DNA from: an uncultured Aeromonadales bacterium
Lineage (GTDB): Bacteria > Pseudomonadota > Gammaproteobacteria > Enterobacterales > Succinivibrionaceae
Assembly (NCBI GenBank): GCA_902782145.1
Contig: CACZLZ010000004.1
Coordinates: 1 to 64,000, forward strand
DNA length: 64,000 bases
Reading direction: 5' to 3'
Shown here: positions 19,135-28,073 of the stretch, piece by piece
Layout: each line of letters starts with the position of its first letter
Position numbering within the stretch: the first letter of the stretch is position 1
Program-made: the position numbers and the translations under genes
Notes under the pieces: generated by a model
The model's database searches: none
What the model was told of the DNA's origin: nothing
Seen by the model: only the letters and a program-made list of their open reading frames with translations

Positions 19135-19210
19135 AGGGGCGTAGCTCTAATGGTAGAGCGGAGGTCTCCAAAACCTTAGGTTGTGAGTTCGAGTCTTACC
19201 GCCCCTGCCA
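19135..19210 (+). tRNA. tRNA-Trp (anticodon CCA)
   Basis: A 76-nt tRNA with acceptor stem AGGGGCG/CGCCCCT and encoded CCA at the 3' end. The anticodon loop CTCCAAA gives anticodon CCA. The T-arm GTTCGAGTC is typical. Confidence 0.97.
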
Positions 19211-19544
19211 ACTCCCTCCTTTCTCTTTCTTCTTATATCCCTTACCTCTTTCAGTCGCCCTGTTTCTGTGTTTTTGTCCCCGCACAGCTGTTTTCCCTTT
19301 CCTGTGCTGCTTTCTTGTTTCTTGCGCCGATCGGCGACTCACTTCCCTGATCTGCTGATCTGCAGCCCCGCTGCCTCATCCTCTCTCCCACACCTGCCCT
19401 CACCGCATATCTTCCCGCCCTCCGGCTTTCCCCTCCGCCGGGCATCGGCCGGGCTCCGGCTGAGCACCTCCCAGTCTGAGATCCTAACCGCCGCTGATGC
19501 GCCATGCGCTCCGCCACCCTACCCTCCGGCCCTCCCCCACCCTG

Positions 19545-19573
19545 TTGATTTTTACCCCTGGAAATAGCATAAT
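19545..19573 (+). promoter_or_regulatory. Sigma-70 promoter of pyrBI
   Basis: TTGATT (19545-19550), 17-bp spacer, CATAAT (19568-19573), about 128 bp before pyrB. Upstream, 19211-19544 is pyrimidine-rich on the plus strand and shows no convincing gene. Confidence 0.7.
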
Positions 19574-19582
19574 TTTGTGAAC

Positions 19583-19605
19583 GCTGGTGCCCGGGATCCA
19601 CCAGC
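19583..19605 (+). promoter_or_regulatory. Hairpin in the pyrBI leader
   Basis: GCTGGTG (19583-19589) and CACCAGC (19599-19605) form a perfect 7-bp stem near the predicted transcript start. A second GC-rich hairpin follows before pyrB. Neither has a T-run, so a UTP-sensing attenuator as in E. coli is not evident. Confidence 0.35.
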
Positions 19606-19701
19606 CCCGGCAGGCTCGATCCTGTCCGGATCAGGCGCATCCCGCGCTGCAGCGCCGCCTCCGCCGGCGGCCTGGGCCCCATCCCGGAACAGGAAACAGC
19701 A

Positions 19702-20625
19702 ATGGCAAATCCTCTCTACCACCGGAATATCATTTCCATTTCTGAACTGAGCCGCAGCGAACTGGAGCTGGTGCTCCAGACCGCCAAGAAACTCAAGGAA
19801 GAACCCAATCACACACTGCTGGCCAACCGGGTGGTTGCCAGCCTTTTTTTTGAGGCCTCCACCAGGACACGGCTTTCCTTTGAGACCGCCATCCAGCGCC
19901 TGGGGGGCTCGGTCATCGGCTTTTCCGACGCCAGCAACACCTCCATGGCCAAGAAGGGGGAGACATTGGCGGACTCCATCCGCATCATCTCCGGCTTTGC
20001 CGACGCCATCGTGATGCGCCATCCCCGGGACGGCGCCGCCCGGCTGGCCACGGAGTACTCCAGCGTCCCGGTGATCAACGCCGGGGACGGCTCCAACCAG
20101 CATCCCTCCCAGACCCTGCTGGATCTCTTCACCATCTTTGAGACCCAGAAGTCCCTGGACAACCTGAAGATCGCCTTTGTGGGCGATCTCAAGTACGGCC
20201 GCACGGTGCACTCCCTGGCACAGGCCCTGACCCTCTTCAATGCGGAGATGTTCTTTGTGGCCCCGGACGCCCTGGCCATGCCGGACTACATGCTGGAGGA
20301 TCTGTACAATCACAACGTCCGCTACTCCCTGCACAAGAACCTGGAGAACATCATCCCCGAGCTGGACATCCTGTATATGACCCGGGTGCAGAAGGAGCGC
20401 TTTGAAGAAAGCGAGTACCACTCCATCGCCTCCCAGTATGTGCTCTACCCCGAGATGTTCCAGCGGGCCAGATCCAACCTGAAGATCCTCCATCCCCTGC
20501 CCCGGGTGGACGAGATTGAGCTGGAGATGGACTCCACACCCTATGCCTATTATTTCCAGCAGGCGGAAAACGGCGTCTACGCCCGGGAAGCCCTGCTGTC
20601 ACTGGTCCTGAACGAGGAGGTCTGA
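19702..20625 (+). CDS. pyrB: Aspartate carbamoyltransferase catalytic subunit
   Basis: Makes carbamoyl-aspartate from carbamoyl phosphate and aspartate, the committed step of pyrimidine synthesis. The carbamoyl-phosphate loop STRTR is at about 53-57; the SMAKKGET loop and HPSQTLLD motif follow in order. At 307 residues it is the E. coli class, which assembles with PyrI. The stop is 1 bp before the pyrI start. Confidence 0.97.
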   Translation: MANPLYHRNIISISELSRSELELVLQTAKKLKEEPNHTLLANRVVASLFFEASTRTRLSFETAIQRLGGSVIGFSDASNTSMAKKGETLADSIRIISGFADAIVMRHPRDGAARLATEYSSVPVINAGDGSNQHPSQTLLDLFTIFETQKSLDNLKIAFVGDLKYGRTVHSLAQALTLFNAEMFFVAPDALAMPDYMLEDLYNHNVRYSLHKNLENIIPELDILYMTRVQKERFEESEYHSIASQYVLYPEMFQRARSNLKILHPLPRVDEIELEMDSTPYAYYFQQAENGVYAREALLSLVLNEEV

Positions 20626-20626
20626 C

Positions 20627-21100
20627 ATGTCTAAACTGGAAGTGGAGGCCATTGTCAACGGCTCCGTCATCGATCACATCCCCGCAGGCCAGGGGATCAA
20701 CATCCTCAAGCATTTCCGCATGCTGGACACCCAGCGCACCGGCGCCAAGATCACCGTGGGCTTCAACCTCCCCTCCAAGACCATGGGGCTCAAGGATCTC
20801 ATCAAGGTGGAGAACAAGCGCCTCAGCCAGGATCAGGTGAACCAGCTGGCTATCCTGGCCCCCGGCGCCACAGTCAACATCATTGAGAACTCCCAGGTGG
20901 TGACCAAGTACCGTCCGGAGATCCCCAAGCACATCAGCAATGTGTACCGCTGCCCCAACAGCAACTGCATCACCAACTTTGAGAAGGTCTCCTCCACCTT
21001 CTACGTCCTCAGGAAAGCCTCCGGACTCAAGCTGAAGTGCAAGTACTGCGAGAAGATCTTCGACAAGGAAGTGGTGAGCCAGACCCTGAACACCCGCTGA
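20627..21100 (+). CDS. pyrI: Aspartate carbamoyltransferase regulatory subunit
   Basis: Allosteric subunit (157 residues) that binds ATP and CTP and couples to PyrB trimers. The N-terminal nucleotide domain starts with EVEAIVNGSVIDHIPAG. The C-terminal zinc domain keeps the four cysteines in CPNSNC and CKYC. It is 1 bp after pyrB, so the genes are co-translated. Presence of PyrI implies a feedback-regulated dodecameric enzyme. Confidence 0.97.
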   Translation: MSKLEVEAIVNGSVIDHIPAGQGINILKHFRMLDTQRTGAKITVGFNLPSKTMGLKDLIKVENKRLSQDQVNQLAILAPGATVNIIENSQVVTKYRPEIPKHISNVYRCPNSNCITNFEKVSSTFYVLRKASGLKLKCKYCEKIFDKEVVSQTLNTR

Positions 21101-21238
21101 TCCCCGCGCCGGGAGCCATGCGGAATGATCCGGGCACGCCCCGGATCCCCGCAGATCCCGGATGCCGCCCGTCCCGGAGCCCCTGCCCCGGGACTTTTCC
21201 TGAAATCACCCCCACCCGTCCCCGCCGGAGGCACCCAC

Positions 21239-22147
21239 ATGGCCAGAATACTTGTGTCCGGGCTCCTGAACCTGGAGACCACGGCAAAGGTGCGGGGCTT
21301 TCCCATCCCCTATTATCCCGTTGACTTCGACTTCTTCGGCGTCAGCAGCTCTGCCTCCGGGGTGGCCTTCAACATGGCCAAAGCCCTGAACGCCCTGGGA
21401 GACAGTGTCACCCTGGTGTCCATGATCGGGCAGGATCCCGCCGGGGATCTGTTCCTGTCCGAACTGGATCATCTGGGGATCAGCGCCGCCCAGGTGCACC
21501 GGAAGCTGTCCGCCACCCCATCCTCCGTGGTGCTGTATGATGACAGCGGCCGGCGCCAGATCTACTGTGATCTGAAGGATGTCCAGGAGACCGCCTGCAC
21601 CTTCTCCCCGGGGAACGTGGAGGAGGCGGATCTGGTGGTGCCCTGCAACATCAACTTCTCCCGGCCCCTGATTGATCTGGCCCGGGCCCGGGGCAAGCTC
21701 ATCGCCACGGACGTCCATGTGCTGGCCAGCCCCGATGACGACTACAACCGCCAGTTCATGGAGTGTGCGGATATCCTGTTCCTCAGCGATGAGTGCGTTA
21801 ATGGGGATCGGGGTGACTTCCTCCGGGCCCTGGCAGCCCGCTATCCCTGCCGGATCCTGGTCATGGGCATGGGCTCCCAGGGAGCCCTGCTGCATGTTCC
21901 CGCCGAGGATCTCATGCAGCACCTGCCGGCCCGCACAGTCAGCGGGGTGATCAACACCGTGGGAGCCGGGGACGCGCTGTTCTCCGCCTTCCTGCACTAC
22001 CACCTGAAGGGTCTGCCGCCCCTGGAATCACTGGATCGGGCCCAGCTGTTTGCCGCCCTGAAGATCCGCCAGGCCGGGGCCGCCGCAGGCTTTGTCACAG
22101 AAGAGGAGCTGGAGCAGGCCTTCAGCGCCCCGGGAAACCCCGGCTGA
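21239..22147 (+). CDS. PfkB-family carbohydrate kinase
   Basis: Ribokinase-superfamily sugar or nucleoside kinase, 302 residues. The N-terminal GVAFNMAKALNALG matches the family's substrate-side GG/N-A motif. The C-terminal NTVGAGDALFSAF is the PfkB signature with the catalytic aspartate. The ATG at 21239 has a GGAGG 7 nt upstream. It lies between pyrI and trpS; the 5' gap of about 140 bp leaves open whether it is in the pyrBI transcript. The substrate cannot be assigned. Confidence 0.8.
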   Translation: MARILVSGLLNLETTAKVRGFPIPYYPVDFDFFGVSSSASGVAFNMAKALNALGDSVTLVSMIGQDPAGDLFLSELDHLGISAAQVHRKLSATPSSVVLYDDSGRRQIYCDLKDVQETACTFSPGNVEEADLVVPCNINFSRPLIDLARARGKLIATDVHVLASPDDDYNRQFMECADILFLSDECVNGDRGDFLRALAARYPCRILVMGMGSQGALLHVPAEDLMQHLPARTVSGVINTVGAGDALFSAFLHYHLKGLPPLESLDRAQLFAALKIRQAGAAAGFVTEEELEQAFSAPGNPG

Positions 22148-22361
22148 TCCCCGGGGGCATCAACAAAATAACCAGCACTGTCCACCGTCCGGATCATGAC
22201 AGATCACCATCACCGGCCGGATCATGACAGAGCACCGGCACCAGATGGATCCGGAACCGCGTCACCGGAAATGGAGAAGTTCCGGAACAGAACACACCCG
22301 GGACAGAGACGGGATCCCGCCTCCCTCCGGGAAACATTTGCACAATTCAGGAGAACATACT

Positions 22362-23468
22362 TTGGAAAAGAAGGAAATCATTCTCACCGGCGACCGCCCC
22401 ACCGGCCGGTTGCACCTGGGACACTTTGTGGGCTCCCTCCGCCGCCGGGTGGAGATGCAGAATTCCGGCAAATATGACGGGATCTACATTCTCATCGCCG
22501 ATGATCAGGCTCTGACGGACAACGCTGACAATCCCCGGAAGATCCGGGACAACATCATCAATGTGCTCCTGGACTACCTGTCCGTGGGCATTGATCCCGC
22601 CAAGACCACCATCTGCGTCCAGTCGGCACTGCCGGCCCTCCACGCCCTGACCTTCTACTACCTCAACCTGGTGACCACCGCCCGGCTGTCCCGGAACCCC
22701 ACGGTGAAGGCGGAGATCCAGATGCGGGGCTTTGCCGATGAGGGTCTGCCCGCCGGCTTCTTCACCTACCCCGTGTCCCAGACCGCGGATATCACCGCCT
22801 TTGACGCCACAGTGGTGCCGGTGGGCGAGGATCAGCTGCCCATGCTGGAGCAGGCCCGGGAGATTGTGGAGAAGTTCAACCGGATCTACGGCGACACCCT
22901 GGTGCTGCCCCGGGCCCTGATCCCGGAGAACGAGATGCAGCGCCGGCTCCCCGGAGTTGACGGCAAGGCCAAGATGAGCAAGTCCCTGGGCAACTGCATC
23001 TATCTGTCCGATGATCCCAAGACCATCAAGACCCAGGTCAATGGCAAGATGTTCACCGATCCCCAGCACCTGAAGATCTCCGATCCGGGCCACACTGAGG
23101 GCAATGTGGTGTTCACCTATTTGGACGCCCTGTGCACTGATGAGCACTTCGCCTCCTACCTGCCGGACTACTCCTGCCTGGAGGAGATGAAGGAGCATTA
23201 CCGCCGGGGCGGCCTGGGAGACGGCACCTGCAAGAAGTTCCTCATCAGCGTCCTGGAGGAGACCCTCACCCCGGTGCGCCAGAGCCGGGCCCGCTGGGAG
23301 GCGGACATTGACACCGCCTATGACATCATCCGGGAGGGCACCGCCCGGGCCGCCGAGAAGACCGGGGAGACCCTGGCCCGGGTCCGCCGCGCCATGAAGA
23401 TCGACTACTTCACCGATCGGAGCGTGATCCAGGAGTGGAAGGATCTCCTGCAGAAGGCCCGCCAGTAA
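22362..23468 (+). CDS. trpS: Tryptophanyl-tRNA synthetase (Gram-positive-like type)
   Basis: Class I synthetase charging tRNA-Trp, 368 residues. The HIGH motif reads RLHLGHFVGSL and KMSKS is intact (about residue 205). The overall pattern (GDRPTGRLHLGH, IADDQALTDNA, VSQTADITAF, VPVGEDQLPM) is the version I know from lactobacilli and related fermenters rather than the shorter E. coli TrpS. Start is a TTG at 22362 with AGGAG 8 nt upstream; an upstream in-frame ATG would add 46 low-quality residues. Not next to other trp genes; a tRNA-Trp gene lies 3 kb upstream. Confidence 0.92.
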   Translation: MEKKEIILTGDRPTGRLHLGHFVGSLRRRVEMQNSGKYDGIYILIADDQALTDNADNPRKIRDNIINVLLDYLSVGIDPAKTTICVQSALPALHALTFYYLNLVTTARLSRNPTVKAEIQMRGFADEGLPAGFFTYPVSQTADITAFDATVVPVGEDQLPMLEQAREIVEKFNRIYGDTLVLPRALIPENEMQRRLPGVDGKAKMSKSLGNCIYLSDDPKTIKTQVNGKMFTDPQHLKISDPGHTEGNVVFTYLDALCTDEHFASYLPDYSCLEEMKEHYRRGGLGDGTCKKFLISVLEETLTPVRQSRARWEADIDTAYDIIREGTARAAEKTGETLARVRRAMKIDYFTDRSVIQEWKDLLQKARQ

Positions 23469-23499
23469 CCTCCTCCCGCAGATCTTACTGCGGGACTGA

Positions 23500-23534
23500 G
23501 CCCCTGCCGCCCCTCCCCGGGAAGGCGGGGGCTT
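23500..23534 (+). terminator. Terminator-like hairpin after trpS
   Basis: AGCCCCTGCC pairs with GGCGGGGGCT (10 bp, one G-T) around a 15-nt loop; the tail TCCTGTTTCC is only moderately T-rich. The remaining gap to pilU holds no gene. Confidence 0.5.
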
Positions 23535-23745
23535 CCTGTTTCCGGCGCTCCCGGAAGGGCCCGTCCCGCACCCAGCCATCCCCGCCGGCACCGGCACTGC
23601 CCCGGCGCCCGTGCCCATACCGGCACCCGATCCCTTCCTGACAATCGGCACCGGCTCCGGATCTGCTTCCGGACCGGATCCGGAAACAGAAAGGGGACCC
23701 GGTGCTGTCCGGATCCCCCTGCAGGAATGCTTTCCAGAGACGCTG

Positions 23746-24873
23746 TCAGTGGAAGCCCACGTTTCTGAGGGCATTGTCGTCGCCGGTGCCCTCCCGCAAC
23801 TTGATGGCCAGGCGCACTTCGTTCTGGGAGTCGGCGAACTTCAGGGCATCCTCATAGCGGATGACCCCGGCGAAGTACAGATCCGTCAGGGACTGGTCGA
23901 AGGTGATCATGCCCTGCTCCCTGGAGTCCCTCATCACGGTCTTGAGCCTCTCCAGCTCACCCTTCAGCAGGATATCCTGGACAATGGGGGTGCCGATGAG
24001 GATCTCAAACACAGCCCGGCGGCTCCGGCCGTCCTTGGTGGGGATCAGCTGCTGGGCCACCACGCCCTTGAGGTTGAAGGACAGATCAAACAGCAGCTGC
24101 CGGTGCTTGTTCTCCGGCACCAGGTGCATGATACGCTCAATGGCCTGGTTGGCGTTGTTGGCGTGGAGGGTGGCCATGCACAGGTGACCGGTTTCAGCGA
24201 AGGACAGGGCGAACTGCATGGTCTCCATGGATCTGATCTCACCGATGAGGATCACGTCCGGGGCCTGACGCAGGGCTGACTTCAGGGCCGCGTCAAAGCT
24301 CTCGGTGTCCACGCCCACCTCACGCTGGGTGATGATAGACTTCTTGTGGAAGTGCACATATTCGATAGGATCCTCAATGGAGAGGATGTGGCCCTGGGTG
24401 TTGGCGTTGCGGTAGCCGATCATGGCCGCCTGGGTGGTGGACTTACCGGCACCGGTGGCACCCACGAACAGGATCAGGCCTCTCTTCAGCATCACCAGGT
24501 TCCGGAGGATCTCCGGGATCTGCAGCTGCTCGATGGTGGGGATCTCGGAGACGATGCGGCGCATGACCATACCCGGCATGCCGGTCTGCATGAAGCAGCT
24601 CACACGGTAGCGGCCCAGCACCGGGCGCTGGATGGCGAAGTTGGCCTCAAAGGCACTGTTGAACAGGGACTCCAGATCCGGCCGGCCGTAGAAGCACTCC
24701 TTCATAAAGCCCATGACCATCTTGTCATCCAGGATGATGTTGTCGATCTTGTCAATCTTGCCGTTTACCTTCATGGAAGGCTCCAGGCCGCAGGTGAGGA
24801 ACAGATCAGAGCCTCCCCGCTCATTCATAATGGTCAGATACTTGTCGATCTGAAAGACGCCGTCGTACATCAT
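23746..24873 (-). CDS. pilU: Type IV pilus retraction ATPase PilU
   Basis: PilT-paralogous hexameric ATPase of 375 residues that works with PilT in pilus retraction. Walker A GATGAGKST is at about 138-146. The Walker B region DVILIGEIR and the Asp/His boxes are present. The GDDNALRN tail is longer than in PilT, as typical for PilU. It follows pilT by 20 bp and would be co-transcribed. The start could be either of two adjacent ATGs. Confidence 0.93.
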   Translation of the reverse strand: MMYDGVFQIDKYLTIMNERGGSDLFLTCGLEPSMKVNGKIDKIDNIILDDKMVMGFMKECFYGRPDLESLFNSAFEANFAIQRPVLGRYRVSCFMQTGMPGMVMRRIVSEIPTIEQLQIPEILRNLVMLKRGLILFVGATGAGKSTTQAAMIGYRNANTQGHILSIEDPIEYVHFHKKSIITQREVGVDTESFDAALKSALRQAPDVILIGEIRSMETMQFALSFAETGHLCMATLHANNANQAIERIMHLVPENKHRQLLFDLSFNLKGVVAQQLIPTKDGRSRRAVFEILIGTPIVQDILLKGELERLKTVMRDSREQGMITFDQSLTDLYFAGVIRYEDALKFADSQNEVRLAIKLREGTGDDNALRNVGFH

Positions 24874-24893
24874 GGTAGTGATTCCTCAGCTTG

Positions 24894-25934
24894 TCAGATG
24901 GTGGTGGGATCCTTGGCCACGGAGCGGGCCTCGGAGGCGGCAACCACACCGGTGACCACCAGTTTCTTCAGGCAGGCGTCCAGGGTCTGCATGCCCTGGG
25001 CGGCGCCGGTCTGGATGGAGGAGTACATCTGGGCGATCTTGTCCTCACGGATCAGGTTACGGATGGCCGGGGTGCCGATCATGATCTCATGGGCCGCCAC
25101 CCGTCCGCCCTGGAGGCGCTTGAGCAGGGTCTGGGAGATAACGGCGTTCAGGGACTCTGACAGCATGGACCGGACCATGCCCTTCTCAGCGCCCGGGAAC
25201 ACGTCGATGATACGGTCGATGGTCTTGGATGCGGAGTTGGTGTGCAGGGTGCCGAACACCAGGTGACCGGTCTCAGCAGCGGTCAGGGCCAGGCGGATGG
25301 TTTCCAGGTCACGCAATTCGCCCACCAGGATGATGTCCGGGTCCTCACGGAGGGCGGAGCGCAGGGCGTTGCTGAAGGAGTGGGTGTCCCGGTGCACCTC
25401 ACGCTGGTTCACCAGGCAGTTCTTGGACTCGTGCACAAATTCGATGGGGTCCTCAATGGTGAGGATGTGCTCATGGAAGGACTCGTTGACGTAGTCGATC
25501 ATGGCAGCCAGGGTGGTGGACTTGCCGGAGCCGGTGGGTCCGGTGACCAGCACCAGGCCGCGGGGGGCCTCGGAGATCTTCTTGAAGATGGGCGGGCACT
25601 TCAGATCCTCCAGGGTGAGGACCTTGCTAGGAATGGTACGGAACACGGCACCGATGCCCCGGTTCTGATGGAACACGTTGACACGGAAACGGGCCACCCC
25701 CGGGAGGGCGAAGGAGAAGTCCACCTCCAGGTTATCTTCCAGCTCCTTGCGCTGCTGGTCGTTCATGATGTCGTAAACCAGTTTGAACACTTCCTTGTGC
25801 TGCATGGGCTCCAGCTCAAGCTTTCTCATGTCACCGTCTATGCGGATCATGGGCATCAGGCCGGCGGAAAGGTGAAGGTCGGACGCATTGTTGCCTACGC
25901 TGTACTTCAGCAGGTCCGTTATGTCTATACTCAT
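24894..25934 (-). CDS. pilT: Type IV pilus retraction ATPase PilT
   Basis: Secretion-superfamily ATPase of 346 residues driving pilus disassembly for twitching and DNA uptake. Walker A GPTGSGKST is at 132-140; Walker B DIILVGELRD and the AIRNLIREDK motif needed for retraction are conserved. It starts with ATG (MSIDITDLL). It is the first gene of pilT-pilU and divergent from yggS, a common gammaproteobacterial arrangement. Confidence 0.96.
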   Translation of the reverse strand: MSIDITDLLKYSVGNNASDLHLSAGLMPMIRIDGDMRKLELEPMQHKEVFKLVYDIMNDQQRKELEDNLEVDFSFALPGVARFRVNVFHQNRGIGAVFRTIPSKVLTLEDLKCPPIFKKISEAPRGLVLVTGPTGSGKSTTLAAMIDYVNESFHEHILTIEDPIEFVHESKNCLVNQREVHRDTHSFSNALRSALREDPDIILVGELRDLETIRLALTAAETGHLVFGTLHTNSASKTIDRIIDVFPGAEKGMVRSMLSESLNAVISQTLLKRLQGGRVAAHEIMIGTPAIRNLIREDKIAQMYSSIQTGAAQGMQTLDACLKKLVVTGVVAASEARSVAKDPTTI

Positions 25935-26038
25935 TTAAATGCAAACTCCATGGTGAATCCGGATCGTGCGCGGGGCTCCCGGGATCTTCCGCCTCCGTCC
26001 CTGGAAACGCGGATCAGCCGCCCGCAGCGTCACATAAT

Positions 26039-26068
26039 TCTATAGAAAGCCACCGGGGGCGGATACAA
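26039..26068 (-). promoter_or_regulatory. Candidate promoter for pilTU
   Basis: Minus strand TTGTAT (26063-26068), 18-bp spacer, TATAGA (26039-26044), about 105 bp upstream of pilT in the divergent gap to yggS. Confidence 0.35.
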
Positions 26069-26289
26069 ATACATCATAAGATTAAGACGCAGTTAACGAA
26101 TTGCCGGACGGACGGTGTCCCGCCAGGGGCCGGATCCCCGCCGGATCCGGTGACCTGCCCGGAAAGTGCCGGAGGTGCTATACTTGCAGGAAAAGCCGCC
26201 CCGGGCGCCGACGTGCTGTCCGGCTCTGGAAATGGGCGGGATCCAGACACCATCAGACCGGCCGTGGACCGGGCCGGGAAAGGAGGCAT

Positions 26290-26985
26290 ATGGCAATCGC
26301 GGACAATATCAGCAGCGTCCTGGAGGATATCCGGGAGTGCCGGATCCGCCACGGGGTGGAGCACCCGGTGGATCTGCTGGCAGTGAGCAAGACCAAGCCC
26401 TATGAGGATGTGATGGCGGCCTATGAGGCCGGGCAGCGCCTTTTCGGGGAGTCCTATGCCCAGGAGGCCTGCGCCAAGATCGACACCTGCCGCCGGGACG
26501 GGATCCGGGACATCACCTGGTTCTTCATCGGGCCCCTGCAGTCCAACAAGACCCGGCCGGTGGCGGAGCGCTTTGACTGGGTGATGAGCTGCGACCGGGA
26601 GAAGATCCTGCGCCGGCTGAACGAACAGCGCCCGGCCATGATGCGGCCCCTGAATGTGTGCCTCCAGGTGAACATCTCCGGGGAGGAGCAGAAAAGCGGC
26701 GCCGCCCTCAGCGAGGCCGCCGATCTGGCCGCCGTGGCCGCAGGCCTGCCCCATCTCTGCCTCCGGGGGCTGATGGGCATCGCCCTGGACACCCGGGATC
26801 AGGAGATCCTGCAGAATGAGTTCTCCGCTCTTGCGGATCTCTTCCGGCAACTGCGGCAGCGGTATCCCTCCATGGACACCCTGTCCATGGGCATGACCGC
26901 CGACATGGAGGCAGCCATTGCCGCCGGATCCACCCAGGTGCGCATCGGCACCCGGATCTTCGGCGCCCGAAGCCGGCCGGACTGA
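26290..26985 (+). CDS. yggS: PLP homeostasis protein (YggS/PROSC family)
   Basis: Cytosolic pyridoxal-phosphate-binding protein with an alanine-racemase-like barrel, 231 residues. Family members keep free PLP in balance rather than catalyse a known reaction. The PLP lysine is K34 in AVSKTKP, and the late SMGMTADMEAAI and VRIGTRIFG motifs bind phosphate. The ATG at 26290 has AAGGAGG three nt upstream; the frame is open further 5' without a better start. proC follows, the usual partner. Confidence 0.93.
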   Translation: MAIADNISSVLEDIRECRIRHGVEHPVDLLAVSKTKPYEDVMAAYEAGQRLFGESYAQEACAKIDTCRRDGIRDITWFFIGPLQSNKTRPVAERFDWVMSCDREKILRRLNEQRPAMMRPLNVCLQVNISGEEQKSGAALSEAADLAAVAAGLPHLCLRGLMGIALDTRDQEILQNEFSALADLFRQLRQRYPSMDTLSMGMTADMEAAIAAGSTQVRIGTRIFGARSRPD

Positions 26986-27052
26986 TCCGGAAAGGATCTT
27001 CCCGGGATGGCACCGGATCAAACAAAAAACATCAGAACAGAGGAGAGAAAGA

Positions 27053-27889
27053 ATGAACCAGAACAGCGCCGGCAGAAGGATTGCCTTCATTGGCTGCGGC
27101 AACATGGGCAGCGCCCTCATGGGCGGGCTGATCCGCTCCGGCTATCCCCGGGAGTTGGTGAGCGCAGCTGATCAGGATCCGGTGAAGACCGCCCGGATCG
27201 CCACGGAGCTGGGGATCCATGTGTTCCAGGACAATGCCGAGGCCGCCAGGAGCGCTGACGCCCTGGTGCTGGCAGTGAAGCCCCAGGTGATTGCGGAGGT
27301 GCTCAGCCGCCTGACGGACGATCTGGACGGCATGGGCGGACGCCTGATCATCTCCATGGCCGCAGGAGTCACATTGAACCGCATCGGGGAGCTCACCCGG
27401 GGCCACCGGCGCATTGTCCGGCTGATGCCCAACACCCCCGCCCTGGTGGGCTGCGGGGTCACCGGCATGTTCGCCGCCCCGGAGGTCTCAGATGAGGAGA
27501 AGGAGTTTGCCGGATCCATCCTCAAGGCCGTGGGCGAGACAGTGTGGGTGTCCCGGGAGGAGGACATGAACACCGTCACCGCCGCCTCCGGATCTGCACC
27601 GGCCTACTTCTTCCTGCTCATGCAGTACATGATTGAATGCGCCTGCGCCATGGGGCTCACCCCGGAACAGGCCCGGATCCTGGTGACCCGCTCGGCCCAG
27701 GGATCTGCTGAGCTGGCCCTGCAGCGCGCCGATGTGTCCCTGGAGACCCTCAGGGCCCAGGTCACCTCCAAGGGCGGCACCACCCACGCCGCCGTGACCG
27801 CCTTTGAGGAGGCAGATCTGAAAAAGGCGGTGTTCAGCGCCATGGAGGCCTGCGTGGCCCGGGCAAAGGAGATGGAGAAGCTCTTCTAG
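27053..27889 (+). CDS. proC: Pyrroline-5-carboxylate reductase
   Basis: NAD(P)H enzyme for the last step of proline synthesis, 278 residues. The Rossmann motif FIGCGNMGSALMGG is at about 12-25. The VRLMPNTPALVG and KGGTTHAAV motifs of the C-terminal dimerisation domain are present. The ATG at 27053 has an AGGAG site; yggS ends 67 bp upstream, suggesting co-transcription. Confidence 0.96.
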   Translation: MNQNSAGRRIAFIGCGNMGSALMGGLIRSGYPRELVSAADQDPVKTARIATELGIHVFQDNAEAARSADALVLAVKPQVIAEVLSRLTDDLDGMGGRLIISMAAGVTLNRIGELTRGHRRIVRLMPNTPALVGCGVTGMFAAPEVSDEEKEFAGSILKAVGETVWVSREEDMNTVTAASGSAPAYFFLLMQYMIECACAMGLTPEQARILVTRSAQGSAELALQRADVSLETLRAQVTSKGGTTHAAVTAFEEADLKKAVFSAMEACVARAKEMEKLF

Positions 27890-27986
27890 GCGCGTCCCTC
27901 CGGAAAGGGACCAAGGGCCCCAGGGATCAGACTCCAGGATCCGGCGGCGTGCCGCCGGGATCCCCAAACATCCCCCAAGAACAAGG

Positions 27987-28007
27987 AAGGCGGCATCATG
28001 CCGCCTT
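27987..28007. terminator. Bidirectional terminator-like hairpin between proC and the SPFH gene
   Basis: AAGGCGGCAT and ATGCCGCCTT form a perfect 10-bp stem around a single base. On the minus strand it is followed by a T-containing tail. Just after it GATCTGGTATT occurs twice in tandem (28011-28036). Confidence 0.6.
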
Positions 28008-28073
28008 CGCTGATCTGGTATTGCCGATCTGGTATTCCGGGAGAGCCCCTGGCCTCCCGGGATCCCCTGGGGA

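Noticed and set aside
19322-19341. CGCCGATCGGCG palindrome as a pyrBI attenuator
   Set aside because: It lies upstream of the best promoter and has no T-run.
28011-28036. Tandem GATCTGGTATT repeat as a possible CRISPR or att site
   Set aside because: Only two copies of 11 bp directly after a terminator; no array or integrase.
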